From Balanoglossus misakiensis (Eukaryota; Hemichordata), in NCBI GenBank assembly GCA_040954595.2, contig CM082587.2, positions 12,214,001 through 12,278,000 of the forward strand: a DNA stretch of 64,000 nt, written 5' to 3'. The notes beneath the pieces are model-generated. The model ran no database searches, had not been told where the DNA came from, and worked only from the letters and a program-made list of their open reading frames with translations. Shown here in pieces: positions 60,914 through 64,000 of this stretch (positions within the stretch are counted from its first letter, which is position 1; every line of letters begins with the position of its first letter). The translations under genes and the position numbers were made by a program.

Positions 60914-61227
60914 GTAAATTTATCAGACGAGGAACTGTTTTTCCCCCTCATACCGGTATATTTGTCATAGCTGGCAGCTATGAAATTACCTGTATATTTA
61001 GGATGTGACAAACCAAATAGGCACTTTCAGGAATTGAGTCTTTTTTGCAATTACTAAGTCCTAAACTCCCAAAAGTATAATAAGTAATTCTTATTGTTCA
61101 GTTATACATTAAGGAGGCTTAGTTATAGGAGAACCCGATAGAACCACAGCTGTAGGAATTAAGGAAATGGTCATACCCTAAAAACTTATGTCACTACTAT
61201 TTATTTATTTTCATTCCATTGAAACAG

Positions 61228-61344
61228 AACAAACTCCATGTAGGCCAAGTCCATGCCTGAACAATGGGCAGTGTACTCGGCTGTCGTGTACAACTTATGA
61301 GTGTACTTGTCCAGGATGTTTCACCGGCACACACTGCAGCCAGT
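61228..61344 (+). CDS. EGF-5 exon, intact (unit 4)
   Basis: Same residues and splice sites as unit 1. Confidence 0.78.
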
Positions 61345-61736
61345 GTAAAACTCATTAAAACAAACATTTTGTCATGCAGGAACTAACATTTACAATCATG
61401 TCTCAATACATTGTCTGTTGGTCATACTTTATATTTTCATCTTCAGCATCACACCTTGGGCCTTGGGAATCGTTCACCTCAAAAATGATGTACAACTGAA
61501 AGAAAACATGTTTATTTGAAGAAAAAAATGTTGATCGTTCATGAAAATTTTCCCTACACAAGATACATATACAGAGATTTTCATAGCCCCACAAGTGCGT
61601 CCCAGAATGAGCAAGTTGTTTTTGGAAGTGAAGTTCCGTTCAGTATTTACAGTAATGGTAATGATGATGTTTTTATCAAACAGATTTTGAAAGTAAATAT
61701 TGCTGAGATAACATTAGGTTGCACTTTTTATTGCAG

Positions 61737-61859
61737 TCCAAGATCCATGCCAGCGAAACAGCTGTCTCAACGGGGCTGTATGTAATGCAGTGGCCAACTC
61801 CTGCACGGCATATACCTGTGCCTGTACTGGTTGCTATGAGGGTAACCGTTGTGAAATAT
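61737..61859 (+). CDS. EGF-6 exon, intact (unit 4)
   Basis: Same protein as unit 1. It is the last host exon in the window; the palindromic transposon sits in its downstream intron. Confidence 0.8.
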
Positions 61860-62152
61860 GTAAGTTTCTGACGTACCGTAAATGACAATCTTTTGGGCAC
61901 TTTCTCTTCATGGCAATTGAATTGTGTGGTAACTTCTCATTTCTAAAATTTCCACAAGAGAAAAGAAAACAGAAATTTCATTTGTATGTCCGTGCAATTT
62001 AGGATAGGCACGAACTTGTGAGGAAGTGTACGAAGCTGGATGTTTTCATCACTCAAATATACAAGAGTTGCCTCTTGAAGACTAGTGTCTGTAGAGATAA
62101 TTGTGCATATGAGGTAATCTCTCCTAAGGTGGTGCACACATCTGAGTATTAA

Positions 62153-62788
62153 AGTGAACCGACACCTTCCTTGTAGAGAGATTCTAATAAAATCTTTGTG
62201 AAAAACATGAGTGATTTGCGTCGTTTTTATTCACTTTCACTTATCGCGCAGCAGCGTAGCGTCGATCTCGATATGCAGTGTGACGTCACCAACTACGCAC
62301 CAGTAGCAGACGCCACCGTGCGCACGCTAACGTACACAGACAGTTGACATGGCTGGCTGCCTCGCAAGTGGGAGCAAAAACAGAGTTGGCAAAAACACGG
62401 CGAAAGGTTTTATAAGAGTTCCCGACCCTTCGGTGGACAGTCAAAATGCAAATCGACCTGAAAAATGGGTGTCAAACATTGGCATATTATTTCGGTGCTT
62501 ATTGCTGAGACAGATGATACTTTTGCTTCGGAAATGTTCGTGTTCAACTAGGCCCTATATCGTGAAGCATATTGCAAAAAAAAAAAAAAAAACTACACAG
62601 CAAAAATTGTCGAAACAGCCGGGGCTCCTGATTTCCTTTGATCACCATATGACGAAACCGAATTTTTGGCACTGTAAATCAAAACTCTGATCGGAAGAAA
62701 GTAGTGTGGCGGAAATAGGCCTACTAGTAAACACTGTTTTTGTCGCGTACCCAAGCTGTGAATGCATCGCAAAACCATTTCCAAAGAC
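62153..62788 (+). repeat. Left 636-bp inverted arm
   Basis: Pairs with 63334-63969. It contains the THAP-like exon at 62349 and the 17-A run ending at 62592. The boundary is set where AAACCATTTCCAAAGAC stops matching the other arm. Confidence 0.85.
62349..62690 (+). pseudogene. THAP-like N-terminal coding fragment (left arm)
   Basis: The ATG-started frame begins MAGCLASGSKNRVGKN, then AKGFIRVPDPS and RPEKWVSNIG. This resembles the first half of a THAP zinc finger (C-x2-4-C, then a KG-F-R-P-DP stretch, then an invariant Trp). The second zinc Cys is Ser here. After Trp the frame turns basic and runs through the poly-A, and no C-x2-H second half follows. THAP domains are the DNA-binding part of several transposases, including Kolobok and P-element types. 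The match is from memory and only half a domain. Confidence 0.5.
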
Positions 62789-63013
62789 AAAAACGACCAC
62801 CTCTACCATCTGGAAGCACCACAGATGTACTCGAAACATGACAATCGGAGTTTTTGCCTCCCTTTGATCAACAAAGCCGCATCTTTTCACAGCTGTTGAT
62901 CAACGTAAAGGATGGTAGACACGTGTGGTAGACATTTTCGCGAGAGTGACAATAGGCTTACTTTCTATTCTTTTGGGAAATCACGAGGGTCCCTATTATG
63001 ACATGGGTGACTA

Positions 63014-63330
63014 AATGTCAAAAATTATCGCATGGCTTCGTGATATGTCATTCAAGTCTTTATCTAACTGCCTTGTCAAGACATCTATTTCATGGCAGCA
63101 CCGGCATTCCTTGACAGTAGAAATAACTTCGCATTTACCGCAGCGCAGCTACACCATGAGCATGAGCGTGATGAAAGACGAAGCCGATCACTCTTCTCGA
63201 TCGTCTTTGCTGTCTACACTTGCCTCTGTACTATTGGAATCAGTTTCACTTGAGTCGCCTACCATCTCATCGCTGCTGTATTCGGGTTCGTACAAAAATC
63301 CGACGATATCTTCGTTTGAAAACTCCATAT
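63014..63330 (-). pseudogene. P2X7 ballast-like zinc-binding fragment in the loop
   Basis: On the minus strand, an acidic stretch follows MEFSNEDIVGFLYEPEYSSDE and ends at a stop near 63188. Downstream, WCSC (63156-63145) is followed, after 5 extra bases that repeat the preceding GCTGC, by CGKCEVISTVKECRCCHEI in another frame, with a stop near 63014. The W-C-x-C-G-x-C ... E-C-x-C-C-x-E layout is typical of invertebrate proteins carrying the cytoplasmic 'ballast' domain of P2X7 receptors, a zinc-cluster fold. It is broken by at least one stop and one frameshift. No channel part is present. Confidence 0.55.
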
Positions 63331-63333
63331 CGC

Positions 63334-63969
63334 GTCTTTGGAAATGGTTTTGCGATGCATTCACAGCTTGGGTACGCGACAAAAACAGTGTTCACTAGTA
63401 GGCCTATTTCCGCCACACTACTTTCTTCCGATCAGAGTTTTGATTTACAGTGCCAAAAATTCGGTTTCGTCATATGGTGATCAAAGGAAATCAGGAGCCC
63501 CGGCTGTTTCGACAATTTTTGCTGTGTAGTTTTTTTTTTTTTTTTTGCAATATGCTTCACGATATAGGGCCTAGTTGAACACGAACATTTCCGAAGCAAA
63601 AGTATCATCTGTCTCAGCAATAAGCACCGAAATAATATGCCAATGTTTGACACCCATTTTTCAGGTCGATTTGCATTTTGACTGTCCACCGAAGGGTCGG
63701 GAACTCTTATAAAACCTTTCACCGTGTTTTTGCCAACTCTGTTTTTGCTCCCACTTGCGAGGGAGCCAGCCATGTCAACTGTCTGTGTACGTTAGCGTGC
63801 GCACGGTGGCGTCTGCTACTGGTGCGTAGTTGGTGACGTCACACTGCATATCGAGATCGACGCTACGCTGCTGTGCGATAAGTGAAAGTGAATAAAAACG
63901 ACGCAAATCACTCATGTTTTTCACAAAGATTTTATTAGAATCTCTCTACAAGGAAGGTGTCGGTTCACT
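63334..63969 (-). repeat. Right 636-bp inverted arm
   Basis: Inverse of 62153-62788. The few differences seen include Cys4 to Ser and Ala to Val in the THAP-like frame, and one base in the GATCGACGCTACGCTGCTG stretch. Confidence 0.85.
63432..63773 (-). pseudogene. THAP-like N-terminal coding fragment (right arm)
   Basis: Mirror copy of 62349-62690. It begins MAGSLASGSKNRVGKN, so both zinc cysteines of the N-terminal pair are lost in this arm. Its minus orientation matches that of the ballast-like segment in the loop, so the two could once have been exons of one transcript. Confidence 0.48.
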
Positions 63970-64000
63970 TTAAGTAAAAGAGACGTCCTTAATTATCCTT

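Larger units (their letters stand above)
62149..63973. mobile_element. Palindromic Kolobok-like composite transposon
   Basis: Present in unit 4 only. The empty site GTATTAAGTA of units 1-3 becomes TTAA + 1,817 bp + TTAA (62149-62152 and 63970-63973). The element starts AGTGAACCGACACC and ends with its exact inverse. Two 636-bp arms (62153-62788 and 63334-63969) are near-perfect inverted copies, with a few single-base differences and 17-base A/T runs of equal length. They enclose a 545-bp unique loop. TTAA duplication, an AG start and a THAP-like coding piece point to the Kolobok/T2 group. No catalytic transposase core is present, so it is non-autonomous. TA or TAA duplication readings also fit the junction. 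Confidence 0.85.
49632..64000 (+). repeat. Tandem ~16-kb unit, copy 4 (incomplete)
   Basis: Follows copy 3 almost base for base. The main differences are a private 112-bp deletion at 55780/55781 and the 1,817-bp palindromic transposon inserted at 62153. The window ends in the intron after EGF-6, so EGF-7 to EGF-11 of this copy are not seen. Confidence 0.95.

Noticed and set aside
62593-62890. Minus-strand frames across the left arm of the palindromic element
   Set aside because: They mirror the right-arm plus frames only because the arms are inverted copies. The sequence lacks domain features.
1-64000. tRNA, rRNA or other structured RNA genes
   Set aside because: No cloverleaf with A and B box and no rRNA-like conserved block was found by eye on either strand.

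Overview
The window is eukaryotic DNA from an invertebrate animal. It has intron-split exons with GT-AG borders, extracellular EGF-like and GCC2/GCC3 (ephrin-receptor-like) domains, a CR1/L2-group LINE, a Ty3/gypsy fragment and TTAA-flanked DNA transposons. An invertebrate deuterostome such as amphioxus or a hemichordate fits best. This is a guess from domain and transposon style; the species cannot be fixed from sequence alone.

Almost everything is one ~16-kb unit repeated head-to-tail four times: unit 1 = 1-16983, unit 2 = 16984-33771, unit 3 = 33772-49631, unit 4 = 49632-64000 (cut by the window end). Both ends of the window lie inside the array. Each unit carries, in order on the plus strand: a decayed EGF exon (EGF-12, the last exon of the preceding gene copy); a Ty3/gypsy 5' LTR-gag-protease fragment and a CR1/L2-group LINE, both on the minus strand; a foldback repeat; six GCC2/GCC3-type cysteine-rich exons (G1-G6); eleven EGF exons (EGF-1 to EGF-11); and an AT-rich array of ~145-bp degenerate repeats leading into the next unit. 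A 0.5-kb TTAA-flanked MITE and an element with inverted 17-mer arrays at its ends sit among the GCC2 exons.

The host gene would encode a secreted or cell-surface protein: GCC2/GCC3 repeats followed by about twelve EGF modules, one EGF per exon, all in symmetric phase 1-1 exons. Most GCC2 exons and several EGF exons carry frameshifts, stops or lost cysteines that are the same in every unit. The gene had therefore already decayed before the 16-kb block was amplified. Six EGF exons per full unit keep an open, plausible reading frame. The EGF modules have eight rather than six cysteines. One extra Cys lies in the C3-C4 loop, and one replaces the usual Gly three residues after C5.

Units 3 and 4 are nearly identical and share a 1,094-bp deletion that removes EGF-1 and EGF-2. 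Unit 2 has its own 151-bp deletion in EGF-3. Unit 1 has lost two cysteines in EGF-4. In unit 4 only, a 1,817-bp perfect-ended palindromic transposon (62153-63969) has inserted at TTAA. Its 636-bp arms each carry a THAP-like N-terminal exon. Its loop encodes, on the minus strand, a cysteine-rich segment resembling the zinc-binding 'ballast' domain of the P2X7 C-terminus. This composite Kolobok-like element is the most unusual object in the window.
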